Of a DNA stretch of 21,601 nucleotides, positions 13,971 through 20,885 are shown one piece after another; position 1 is the stretch's first letter; every line of letters starts with the position of its first letter. The notes under the pieces were generated by a model that was not told the origin of the DNA, made no database searches, and worked only from the letters and a program-made list of their open reading frames with translations. The stretch comes from JBDIBA01 sp039812705 (GTDB lineage: Bacteria > Actinomycetota > Acidimicrobiia > Acidimicrobiales > JBBSGY01). The stretch lies in contig JBDIBA010000032.1 in NCBI GenBank assembly GCA_039812705.1, positions 1 to 21,601 of the forward strand, in the 5' to 3' direction. Both the position numbers and the translations under genes were made by a program.

Positions 13971-15302
13971 TTGACTGCGGTTCTACAGAACCTTCCAGCC
14001 GAACTAAAGAGCCGTTTCGCGCCGGGCTTTCAAGCCGCTGCACCGCAGCGTCTTGGGCACGTCAAGCGAGTTGTCGGCTTGAACATCGAAGTTGCCGGAC
14101 TGACGGCCTCGATTGGTGACGCCGTGGAAGTCCGCCGTGATGGCGAGGCCCCTTTGACCGCCGAAGTCGTAGCCGTTCGCCCAGATGCCCTTGTCTGCAT
14201 GCCTCTTGGAAGTCTTGAAGGTGTCGGCGCGGACTGCCTTGCAACCACAACGGGTGAGCCAATCGGAATGATTGTTGGCCCTGAACTTCTCGGCCGCGTA
14301 GTCGACGGGCTGGGCAACCCAATTGACGGCGGTCCGGCAATCTTCGGCGAAACGGTCAGTGTTGACGCCGACGCTCCCCACCCGCTTCACCGCACCCCAA
14401 TTAACCGCCAACTTCCCCTTGGCGTTCGCGTGCTCGACACCATGATTCCCTGCGGCCGCGGCCAACGCATGGGCATCTTTGCGGGCTCAGGTGTTGGTAA
14501 GTCAACGCTGCTTTCCATGATTACGCGCGGCACCGAAGCCGAGGTTTCTGTGATTGCACTGATTGGTGAGCGTGGTCGCGAAGTTGGCGAGTTCATTCGC
14601 AACGACCTCGGTCCAGAAGGCCTCAAGCGTTCGGTGATTGTTGTTGCAACTTCAGACCAACCGGCTCTTGTGCGTTTGCGCGCAGCATTTACGGCAACTC
14701 GCATTGCAGAGTTCTTTCGCGACCGCGGTAACGACGTGTTGTTGATGATGGACAGCCTCACTCGCTTTGCAATGGCGCAACGCGAAGTCGGCCTTTCAGC
14801 AGGCGAGCCACCGGCAACACGTGGTTACCCACCCAGCGTTTTCGCGAAGCTTCCCCGCCTGCTTGAGCGTGCAGGAACCAACGATGTCGGCAGCATCACC
14901 GGGCTTTATACAGTTCTTGTTGAAGGCGACGACATGAACGAGCCCATTGGTGACGCTGCTCGTTCAATTCTCGATGGTCACATTGTTCTGTCGCGCAAGC
15001 TTGCAACAACCAACCACTACCCATGTGTCGACGTTTTGGAATCCGTGTCGCGTGTCACAAACGCAATCACCACTCCAGAACAACGCGCACAAGTAAGCGA
15101 GCTGCGCCGCTTGATGGCTGCATACCGCGACGCCAAAGACCTCATCGACATCGGCGCATACGCCGAAGGATCAAACCCAACCGTTGACCGCGCGATTGCT
15201 CTGCAATCTGCTGTCGACATCTTCTTACGTCAAAGCACGGACGATTTGACGCCTACTGAAATCAGCTGGATGGCACTTTCACAGGTAGTTGGTGCTCAAT
15301 AA
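13971..15302 (+). CDS. fliI: Flagellum-specific ATPase FliI
   Basis: FliI is the export ATPase at the base of the flagellar type III system, related to F1-beta. The 443-residue product has a beta-barrel N-terminal domain (to about residue 90), then the ATPase core with Walker A GSGVGKST (about 172-179), RGREVGEFI, and a Walker B-like LLMMDSLTRFA (about 258-268). GYPPSVFAKLPRLLERAG is the T3SS ATPase signature. The start is TTG 13971, with GGAGG 10 bases upstream; the frame is closed by a stop at 13908 and holds no ATG or GTG in between. fliJ follows one base after the stop. FliH, its regulator, ends the preceding operon. Confidence 0.96.
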   Translation: MTAVLQNLPAELKSRFAPGFQAAAPQRLGHVKRVVGLNIEVAGLTASIGDAVEVRRDGEAPLTAEVVAVRPDALVCMPLGSLEGVGADCLATTTGEPIGMIVGPELLGRVVDGLGNPIDGGPAIFGETVSVDADAPHPLHRTPINRQLPLGVRVLDTMIPCGRGQRMGIFAGSGVGKSTLLSMITRGTEAEVSVIALIGERGREVGEFIRNDLGPEGLKRSVIVVATSDQPALVRLRAAFTATRIAEFFRDRGNDVLLMMDSLTRFAMAQREVGLSAGEPPATRGYPPSVFAKLPRLLERAGTNDVGSITGLYTVLVEGDDMNEPIGDAARSILDGHIVLSRKLATTNHYPCVDVLESVSRVTNAITTPEQRAQVSELRRLMAAYRDAKDLIDIGAYAEGSNPTVDRAIALQSAVDIFLRQSTDDLTPTEISWMALSQVVGAQ

Positions 15303-15303
15303 C

Positions 15304-15750
15304 ATGAAAAAGTTCTCTTTTCGCCTGGAATCGGTCCTGCGCGTTCGCAAGATTGAAGAAGACCTCGCCAAGGCTGAGTTGATTGCAAAGAACAGTGCCG
15401 TTGATTCGGCACGACGCGAGCTTGAAGAGCGCAAGGCAGCCTACGAGACCACCTCGACGCAAAACACCAAGTCCGCAATCGTTACCGTTAGCGACGTGAT
15501 GGCGGCTCGCAACCGCGCAGAGTTGTCCGGTCAGCGTCTGATCGCAGCCGAAGCCGCGTTGCATGAAGCGCGCAACGCGGCCCAAGTTGCACAAGTCGGT
15601 TACGCAGATGCCGCAGCGAAGACCAAAGCCATTGGCAAGCTTCGTGAAACCGCATTCGAAGAGTTCCAGGCGCTTGCGCTTCGCGATGAGCAAAACGAGC
15701 TAGACGACCTGGCAAGCACCCGCAAGCTGCTTTCTTCTGGAGCTGCGTAA
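15304..15750 (+). CDS. fliJ: Flagellar export chaperone FliJ
   Basis: FliJ is a coiled-coil protein that sits in the FliI ring like the gamma subunit of F1 and helps couple ATP hydrolysis to export. The 148-residue product starts FSFRLESVLRVRKIEED, the conserved N-terminal helix, and is almost wholly helical, rich in Ala, Glu, Lys and Arg with no Pro or Gly-rich breaks. ATG 15304 is preferred; TTG 15289 and GTG 15292 lie inside the fliI coding region. Its stop abuts the ATG of the peptidoglycan-hydrolase gene without a spacer base. Sequence conservation in FliJ is low, so the call rests on length, helix content and position. Confidence 0.88.
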   Translation: MKKFSFRLESVLRVRKIEEDLAKAELIAKNSAVDSARRELEERKAAYETTSTQNTKSAIVTVSDVMAARNRAELSGQRLIAAEAALHEARNAAQVAQVGYADAAAKTKAIGKLRETAFEEFQALALRDEQNELDDLASTRKLLSSGAA

Positions 15751-16776
15751 ATGCCAGTCGCCGCAGTAACCGACGTTCAGAGTCGCGTTGCAGAAATCGA
15801 AAACCGAATTGCTGCACTCACGGACAAGCCTACGGGCGACTCCTTTGCGAACGTCTTGGGTTCTGCGCTGAAGCAGTCAGGCTCCACCGCATCGAGCGTG
15901 CTTGGTTCGTCCCAAGCGCTGGGTTCATTCCAAGCACTCGGAGGCAGCAACAAGGGCCAACAAGCCGTCGACATTGCCAAGCAGTGGATGGGCACTCCCT
16001 ACGTCTGGGGCGGCAACACACCGGGCAAGGGCCTTGACTGCTCCGGGCTTGTTCAGCAAGCCTTTCGCAAGGTTGGCATTGAGCTTCCTCGCGTGGCCTC
16101 GGACCAGGCGCGCGCAGGAACCAAGGTTGACTCGCTCGCTCAGGCCAAGCCCGGTGACCTTGTTGCATTCGGCAGTCCCGTTGATCACATCGGCATTTAC
16201 GTTGGCGACAACAAGATGATTGTTGCGCCTAAGAAGGGCGATGTCGTCAAGATTCAAGAGATCTACAAGACGCCGACAGCAATTCGTCGCGTTGCTCCGG
16301 AGGCTGGCGCTGCTTCAGCATTTGCGTCTTCGCTCAGCTCGCTGGGTTCAGTCGCTAGCGCAAGTTCTGCGCGCAGCGGTGCAATTGCGGGCAACTTGCA
16401 CAGCCAGTTCGATCAACTGTTTGTTCAGGCAGGCGCGAAGTACAACATCTCGCCGAACTTGCTTGCAGCAGTTGCAAAGACCGAGTCCAACTTCAACCCG
16501 AGCGCCAAGAGCGGCGCCGGTGCACAGGGACTCATGCAGATCATGCCTGCAACCGCGCGCGGATTGGGCGTCAATGCAATGGACCCATCTCAAGCGGTCG
16601 ATGGCGCAGCAAAGATGCTTTCAGGTCTGATTTCCAAGTTCGGCTCAGTCGACTTGGCCCTTGCCGGCTACAACGCCGGTCCCGGAGCTGTTCAGAAGTA
16701 CGGAGGCATACCTCCCTACCGCGAAACGCAGAACTACGTGTCCAAGATCAATGGACTGATGAAAGGCAACCGATGA
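15751..16776 (+). CDS. NlpC/P60 endopeptidase - lytic transglycosylase fusion (FlgJ-like role)
   Basis: The 341-residue protein joins two peptidoglycan-cutting domains. NlpC/P60 (about residues 65-182) carries Cys97 in DCSGL and His146 in DHIGIYVG and would cut stem peptides. The lytic transglycosylase (SLT) domain (about 222-335) has Glu245 in KTESNFNP, then GAQGLMQIMPATARGLGV and ALAGYNAGPGAVQKYGGIP, and would cut glycan strands. A Ser/Ala-rich linker (183-215) separates them. No classical signal peptide is visible: the N-terminus is polar and helical like flagellar export substrates, so secretion through the flagellum is possible. It abuts fliJ and overlaps fliK by 4 bases. In other bacteria FlgJ does this work; here it is inferred from domains and position, not shown. 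Confidence 0.88.
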   Translation: MPVAAVTDVQSRVAEIENRIAALTDKPTGDSFANVLGSALKQSGSTASSVLGSSQALGSFQALGGSNKGQQAVDIAKQWMGTPYVWGGNTPGKGLDCSGLVQQAFRKVGIELPRVASDQARAGTKVDSLAQAKPGDLVAFGSPVDHIGIYVGDNKMIVAPKKGDVVKIQEIYKTPTAIRRVAPEAGAASAFASSLSSLGSVASASSARSGAIAGNLHSQFDQLFVQAGAKYNISPNLLAAVAKTESNFNPSAKSGAGAQGLMQIMPATARGLGVNAMDPSQAVDGAAKMLSGLISKFGSVDLALAGYNAGPGAVQKYGGIPPYRETQNYVSKINGLMKGNR

Positions 16777-18068
16777 AACCGGACTTTCTTAAAACTGTGA
16801 GCCCTGTCGAAGGCGCAAACATCAATGCGACGGCGCAACGCAACGGCCGCAACCCGCTTCGCCACTCGTCCACGCCACAACAAGGCCAGTCCTTTGCCGA
16901 CGCATTGTTCTCCGCGCGCCAACGCGACAACGCGCCAGTGGAGCGCAACAAGGATGACAGCGACAAGCCTGCCGACAAGGCCGACAACAAGCCGACCAAG
17001 AACAACAAGGTTGCAGACGATGCTTCGTCACGTCCGCAAACAAAGAACCAAACGTCGGCCAAGTCAACCGACGACGCTGAAACGCCAGACCCCAAAGACG
17101 TCACCAACGAAGGCGAAACCGCAAACGGCAATGCACAAGCCGAAGAGCCTGCGTTTCACGACAATCCAATGACTGCCAACACCGCGCTTTTGGGAAACCA
17201 GCCGACACCGGCTCAAGGCGCAACCGCAGTCAGCCAAGCATCGAGCGACTTTGCACAACAGTTGGTTGACTCAATGGAAGGCACCGGCGCTCCGGCCACG
17301 GGTGCGCTTGCTAACGGCGCCGCTATTGCAGCAACGACCCCAATCTCAGGTGCAGCAAACACCGACGCGACCGAACTTGCACCATTGGCCATGTCGGATG
17401 ACCTTGTGGCTGCTGTTGAACCGGAAGCGGAACTGGCAACAACTACCGCTCCTCTTGCGTCAACCGCTGGCGACGACACACTCAAGACCGAGACAGCACC
17501 CAAGCCTGTTGGCGACGCTCTCAAGCCAGTCACCAACTTCGACAACGCACTTCATTCCCACGTTGCACGCAACGAACACAGCAACGCCACACAGCAGAGC
17601 GATGCTTCAACCAACACACCACGCGCACTTCCAACCCCCGCTCAGGCGCATGAAAACGTTCGCAATGTTGTAAACGTTGTTGCTCCGCTGCGCAACCGTG
17701 GCGACGGCGACTACTCGGTGACCCTGAAACTTCACCCCGAGCACCTCGGTTCGCTGGAAGTCGTTGTTTCCTTGACCGGCGGTCAGGTTTCGATGTCGCT
17801 CAACGCGGACAGCCAGGGCGCGCGTGACATGTTGCGCGACCAGATGAACAACTTGCGCGAAGCACTCGAAGGCGCAGGCATTTCTGCAGGCGATTTGGAC
17901 GTGTCCAACGGTGACCAGTTCCAGCGCCACTTGAACGGAGAAGCCGCAGACAGCCGCAATCAACGAGCTGATTCCTCGTCAGACGACGCCACCGCACCGC
18001 TGATTCACATGGCGGTTCCGACCTCGGTAGAGAACCTCGCCCCAGGAGAGGTTGACGTCAGGCTCTAG
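16773..18068 (+). CDS. fliK: Flagellar hook-length control protein FliK
   Basis: FliK is secreted during hook growth, measures hook length and switches FlhB export specificity. The 431-residue product has a long disordered N-terminal region: charged Asp/Lys/Asn-rich to about residue 130, then Ala/Thr/Pro-rich. A compact C-terminal domain follows (about 300-390) with YSVTLKLHPEHLGSLEVVV and GQVSMSLN, which is the FlhB-interacting hook-control signature. Its last 40 residues are polar. The ATG lies in an ATGA overlap with the preceding hydrolase gene. It ends the fliI-to-fliK unit; a promoter candidate precedes flgD. N-terminal sequence of FliK is poorly conserved, so the call rests on the C-terminal domain and context. 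Confidence 0.9.
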   Translation: MKPDFLKTVSPVEGANINATAQRNGRNPLRHSSTPQQGQSFADALFSARQRDNAPVERNKDDSDKPADKADNKPTKNNKVADDASSRPQTKNQTSAKSTDDAETPDPKDVTNEGETANGNAQAEEPAFHDNPMTANTALLGNQPTPAQGATAVSQASSDFAQQLVDSMEGTGAPATGALANGAAIAATTPISGAANTDATELAPLAMSDDLVAAVEPEAELATTTAPLASTAGDDTLKTETAPKPVGDALKPVTNFDNALHSHVARNEHSNATQQSDASTNTPRALPTPAQAHENVRNVVNVVAPLRNRGDGDYSVTLKLHPEHLGSLEVVVSLTGGQVSMSLNADSQGARDMLRDQMNNLREALEGAGISAGDLDVSNGDQFQRHLNGEAADSRNQRADSSSDDATAPLIHMAVPTSVENLAPGEVDVRL

Positions 18069-18135
18069 GCCGCCATCTCCCCCATTTTCAACCCAGAAAT
18101 GCCCCAAATACGGGCTAATTCACACAAATTGCCTC

Positions 18136-18163
18136 TAACGGTAATCAAGCAAACAGCCGATAA
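18136..18163 (+). promoter_or_regulatory. Candidate FliA/WhiG-type promoter of flgD-flgE
   Basis: A perfect -10 box GCCGATAA (18156-18163) follows TAAC (18136-18139) with 16 bases between. WhiG/sigma-28 promoters normally have TAAA about 15-16 bases before GCCGATAA. The ATG of flgD is 27 bases downstream. This is the best -10 match in the window, but its -35 spacing is one base longer than in the other three. Confidence 0.6.
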
Positions 18164-18190
18164 ATAAAACAAGGTTCTAAAAGGAAACAC

Positions 18191-18625
18191 ATGCCAGTAA
18201 CTGGAGTTTCACAAGACGCATACGCAGGCACCACACAGTCTGCAAACAACAGCGCAATGTCGAACGCGATCAGCAAGTCCATGGACAAAGACGCGTTCTT
18301 GAAACTGCTAGTCGCACAGCTGAAGTATCAGAGCCCTGACTCCCCCGTCGACACCAACCAGTTCATGGCGCAGACCGCGCAAATGACAATGGTCGAGACA
18401 TTGCAAGCCATGCAAAAGGCTCAGGAAACGCAAAAACTGACCGATCAATCACTGCTGGGTTCCAGCATGATCGGCAAGCAAGTCACAGCCACCAGCCTGT
18501 TTGGTGGTGCAGACATCGTCGGAACGGTTACGGGCGTCAAGCTCGGCACGGATGGTCCCGTTCTGAAATTGGGCAACACGGAAGTCGCCCTCAGTGCAGT
18601 CAAGGAAGTGAACTCCGCTCCTTGA
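18191..18625 (+). CDS. flgD: Flagellar hook assembly scaffold FlgD (short form)
   Basis: FlgD caps the growing hook and directs polymerisation of FlgE, then leaves. The 144-residue product has the conserved N-terminal part MDKDAFLKLLVAQLKYQSPDSPVDT (about residues 31-55, shown in two overlapping pieces of the domain) and QFMAQTAQMTMVETLQ. A short beta domain follows (GKQVTATSLFGGADIVGTV). The immunoglobulin-like domain of enteric FlgD (about 230 residues) is missing; compact FlgD proteins of this size are known from Bacillus. It starts with an AAAAGGAAA ribosome-binding site and has a sigma-28-like promoter before it. flgE begins 134 bases after its stop. Confidence 0.92.
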   Translation: MPVTGVSQDAYAGTTQSANNSAMSNAISKSMDKDAFLKLLVAQLKYQSPDSPVDTNQFMAQTAQMTMVETLQAMQKAQETQKLTDQSLLGSSMIGKQVTATSLFGGADIVGTVTGVKLGTDGPVLKLGNTEVALSAVKEVNSAP

Positions 18626-18759
18626 TTCACGACAGTTAGGACTCTTGCAGTCCGGCTGAGGCGCAAAGCAGCACCGTTGAAGAAGTTGTTCAACACAAGA
18701 CAACGCGGCCACGGCTGCAGACTTCCAACTACCCAAATCCCGCAAAGGACCCATCAAGA
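18626..18759 (+). other. 134-bp leader between flgD and flgE with two small hairpins
   Basis: The gap holds GGACT/AGTCC (18639-18653, 5-base loop) and GTTGAA/TTCAAC (18676-18694, 7-base loop), then a ribosome-binding site AAAGGA about 11 bases before the flgE ATG. No ORF of interest lies here. The hairpins may stabilise the flgE mRNA or allow differential expression of hook protein relative to the cap; no terminator U-tract is present. Confidence 0.4.
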
Positions 18760-20001
18760 ATGCTTCGCTCACTCTTCGCTGGCGTATCCGGTCTTCGTTC
18801 GCACCAGACATTCATGGACGTCACCGGTAACAACATTGCCAACGTCAACACGACTGGTTTCAAGGCCAGCACCACTGCTTTTCAAGACCTTCTGAGCCAG
18901 GTGCTCCAGGGCGCTACTTCAGGAACTGACGTTCAAGGTGGTAGCAACCCAGCACAAGTTGGTCTTGGTGTGCGCGTTGCCGCCATCACAACCAACTTCA
19001 GTCAAGGTGCATTGCAGACAACAGGTAAGGCAACTGACATTGCACTTCAGGGCGACGGTTTCTTCATTGTTCGCCAGAACGGCCAAGAGATGTACACCCG
19101 CGCCGGAAACTTTGACTTTGATTCCAACGGAAACTTCGTCAACGTCAACGGTGGCCTTGTTCAGGGCTGGATGGTTGACCCCGCAACCGGTCAGGCCGAC
19201 ACAACTGCAGCACCCGGCATCATCAGCCTGCCCCCTGGCCAGCTGACCGACCCAATCAAGACAAACAACATCGTTCTTGGAAACATGTTGTCGTCTGATG
19301 CACCTATTGGCGCACAGGCTCACACAACCAGCGTTGTTTATGACACGCAGGGCAACGCGAACGAGTTGAGCTTCAACCTCGAAAAGACAGCAGCAAACAC
19401 TTGGACGATCGAGACGCTGGACCAGTCCGGCACGTCTCTTGGTAGTGCAACGCTTGTGTTTGATCCAGCTACCGGACGCCTTGCTACGCAAACCCCTGCC
19501 AACTACCAAGTGAGCCCGCTTCCTGCTGCGAACTGGCCAACACCACTGACCGTCAGCTTTGGCGCTCCCGGTGACCCCAAGGCGCTGAAGGAGTTTGCCG
19601 GCATCAGCACGATCGATGAAATGCGCCAAGACGGTTTGCCTAGCGGAACCCTGCAATCATTCCGCATCGGCGCCGACGGAACCATTAGCGGTGTGTTCTC
19701 CAACGGAACAACCAAGGCTGTTGCACAGATTGCGATTGCAAACTTCAACAACCCAAGTGGTTTGGAAAAGGCAAGCGGCAACAACTATCGCATGACTCCA
19801 AACTCCGGCACCGCCCAGGTCGGCACGGCCGGAACCGCTGGCCGCGGAACCATTGCCGGTGGAACGCTGGAAATGTCCAACGTCGACCTTTCTGCAGAGT
19901 TCACCAACCTGATCATTGGTCAGCGCGGATTCCAAGCAAACTCGAAAGTCATCACAACTTCAGACGAGATGCTCCAAGAGCTCCTCAACATGAAGCGTTG
20001 A
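18760..20001 (+). CDS. flgE: Flagellar hook protein FlgE
   Basis: FlgE is the structural subunit of the hook. The 413-residue product begins MLRSLFAGVSGLRSHQTFMD, then VTGNNIANVNTTGFKAS, the classic N-terminal rod/hook motif. Further hook landmarks are ALQTTGKATDIALQGDGFFIV (about residues 85-105), TRAGNFDFDSNGNFV and the C-terminal block VDLSAEFTNLIIGQRGFQANSKVITTSDEML. Length is normal. There is no signal peptide. It follows flgD after a 134-base leader and is the last gene of the unit: a strong UUCG-loop terminator follows 33 bases later. FlgF and FlgG also share these motifs, but position after flgD and the presence of the hook insert make FlgE the better call. Confidence 0.95.
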   Translation: MLRSLFAGVSGLRSHQTFMDVTGNNIANVNTTGFKASTTAFQDLLSQVLQGATSGTDVQGGSNPAQVGLGVRVAAITTNFSQGALQTTGKATDIALQGDGFFIVRQNGQEMYTRAGNFDFDSNGNFVNVNGGLVQGWMVDPATGQADTTAAPGIISLPPGQLTDPIKTNNIVLGNMLSSDAPIGAQAHTTSVVYDTQGNANELSFNLEKTAANTWTIETLDQSGTSLGSATLVFDPATGRLATQTPANYQVSPLPAANWPTPLTVSFGAPGDPKALKEFAGISTIDEMRQDGLPSGTLQSFRIGADGTISGVFSNGTTKAVAQIAIANFNNPSGLEKASGNNYRMTPNSGTAQVGTAGTAGRGTIAGGTLEMSNVDLSAEFTNLIIGQRGFQANSKVITTSDEMLQELLNMKR

Positions 20002-20034
20002 TGAACTAATCAACCAATCGCGGATCCTGGGTAG

Positions 20035-20065
20035 AGAAAACCCCGCCTTCGGGCGGGGTTTTCTT
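20035..20065. terminator. Strong intrinsic terminator after flgE (UUCG tetraloop)
   Basis: AGAAAACCCCGCC (20035-20047) pairs perfectly over 13 bp with GGCGGGGTTTTCT (20052-20064) around a C(UUCG)G tetraloop. The A-tract on one side and T-tract on the other make it bidirectional in form. It closes the flgD-flgE unit 33 bases after the stop and marks the end of the flagellar block. Confidence 0.9.
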
Positions 20066-20078
20066 GTATACAAGGTGG

Positions 20079-20885
20079 GTGCATGATGACCAGCTGGACG
20101 CGCTGATAGCTGCCTATGGCAACGACTTTTCGCGCCTCGAACAAGATCTTGCGAACCGAAAGCGCGCATTCCGCAAAGCGCACGAGCGACGACGCGACGA
20201 CATGCCGGTTGTGCTTTCGGCCCAAGACCTGACAAAGACCTACAAGAGTGGGTCAAACCGAATTGAGGCGGCAAAGGACGTCAGCTTCACGGTGCGCGCA
20301 GGCGAAATGGTTGCACTGACCGGGCCAAGTGGTTCTGGCAAGTCCACGGTGTTGAACCTGATTAGCGGTCTCGACCGGCCAGATTCCGGAGCGGTTCACA
20401 TCAACGATGTGAACGTGACAAAGCTCAGTCGCAACAAGATGGCTGCGTTTCGTTGTCAGCACATCGGTTTTGTTTTTCAGTTCTTCTATCTGCAGCCGTT
20501 CTTGGACCTGACGAAGAATGTCGGCGTTCCAACAATGTTTCTGGATCAACATCGGCCAACGCTTAGCGAGCGCAACGCGCGGGCAACTGATCTGATTGCA
20601 TCTGTCGACTTGTCAGACCGTGCAACACACTTGCCGCGCGAGCTGTCGGGCGGCCAGATGCAGCGTGCTGCCATTGCGCGGGCGCTCATCAATCGACCCA
20701 AGTTGCTATTGGCAGACGAGCCAACCGGCAACCTCGATTCGCAAAATGCCCAAGCAATCATGGACCTTTTCGACCGAGTGCGAAACGAGTTGCAGACTGC
20801 TGTGATTGTTGTAACGCACGATCCCAAGGTTGCATCGTTTGCCGACCGGGTCATTGAGATGCAAGACGGAAAGGTGGCCTCATGA
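20079..20885 (+). CDS. ABC transporter ATP-binding protein (MacB/LolD type)
   Basis: The ATPase subunit of a MacB/LolD/FtsE-like exporter. It has Walker A GPSGSGKS, the Q-loop in FVFQFFYLQPFLDL, signature LSGGQMQRAAIARAL, Walker B LLLADEPTGNLDS and the H-loop VIVVTHDP. The family-standard start would be ATG 20202 (MPVVLSAQDLTKTY), giving 227 residues, but the frame stays open to 20064. GTG 20079 adds 41 charged, helical residues and follows AAGGTGG closely. No good ribosome-binding site precedes 20202, so I use 20079 with moderate certainty. TTG 20064 would begin inside the terminator stem and is unlikely. The stop overlaps the ATG of the permease gene by 4 bases. No flagellar role is evident. 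Confidence 0.8.
   Translation: MHDDQLDALIAAYGNDFSRLEQDLANRKRAFRKAHERRRDDMPVVLSAQDLTKTYKSGSNRIEAAKDVSFTVRAGEMVALTGPSGSGKSTVLNLISGLDRPDSGAVHINDVNVTKLSRNKMAAFRCQHIGFVFQFFYLQPFLDLTKNVGVPTMFLDQHRPTLSERNARATDLIASVDLSDRATHLPRELSGGQMQRAAIARALINRPKLLLADEPTGNLDSQNAQAIMDLFDRVRNELQTAVIVVTHDPKVASFADRVIEMQDGKVAS

Noticed and set aside
18919..19656. 245-codon minus-strand frame
   Set aside because: Antisense to the well-conserved flgE gene, Cys-rich and without recognisable domains.
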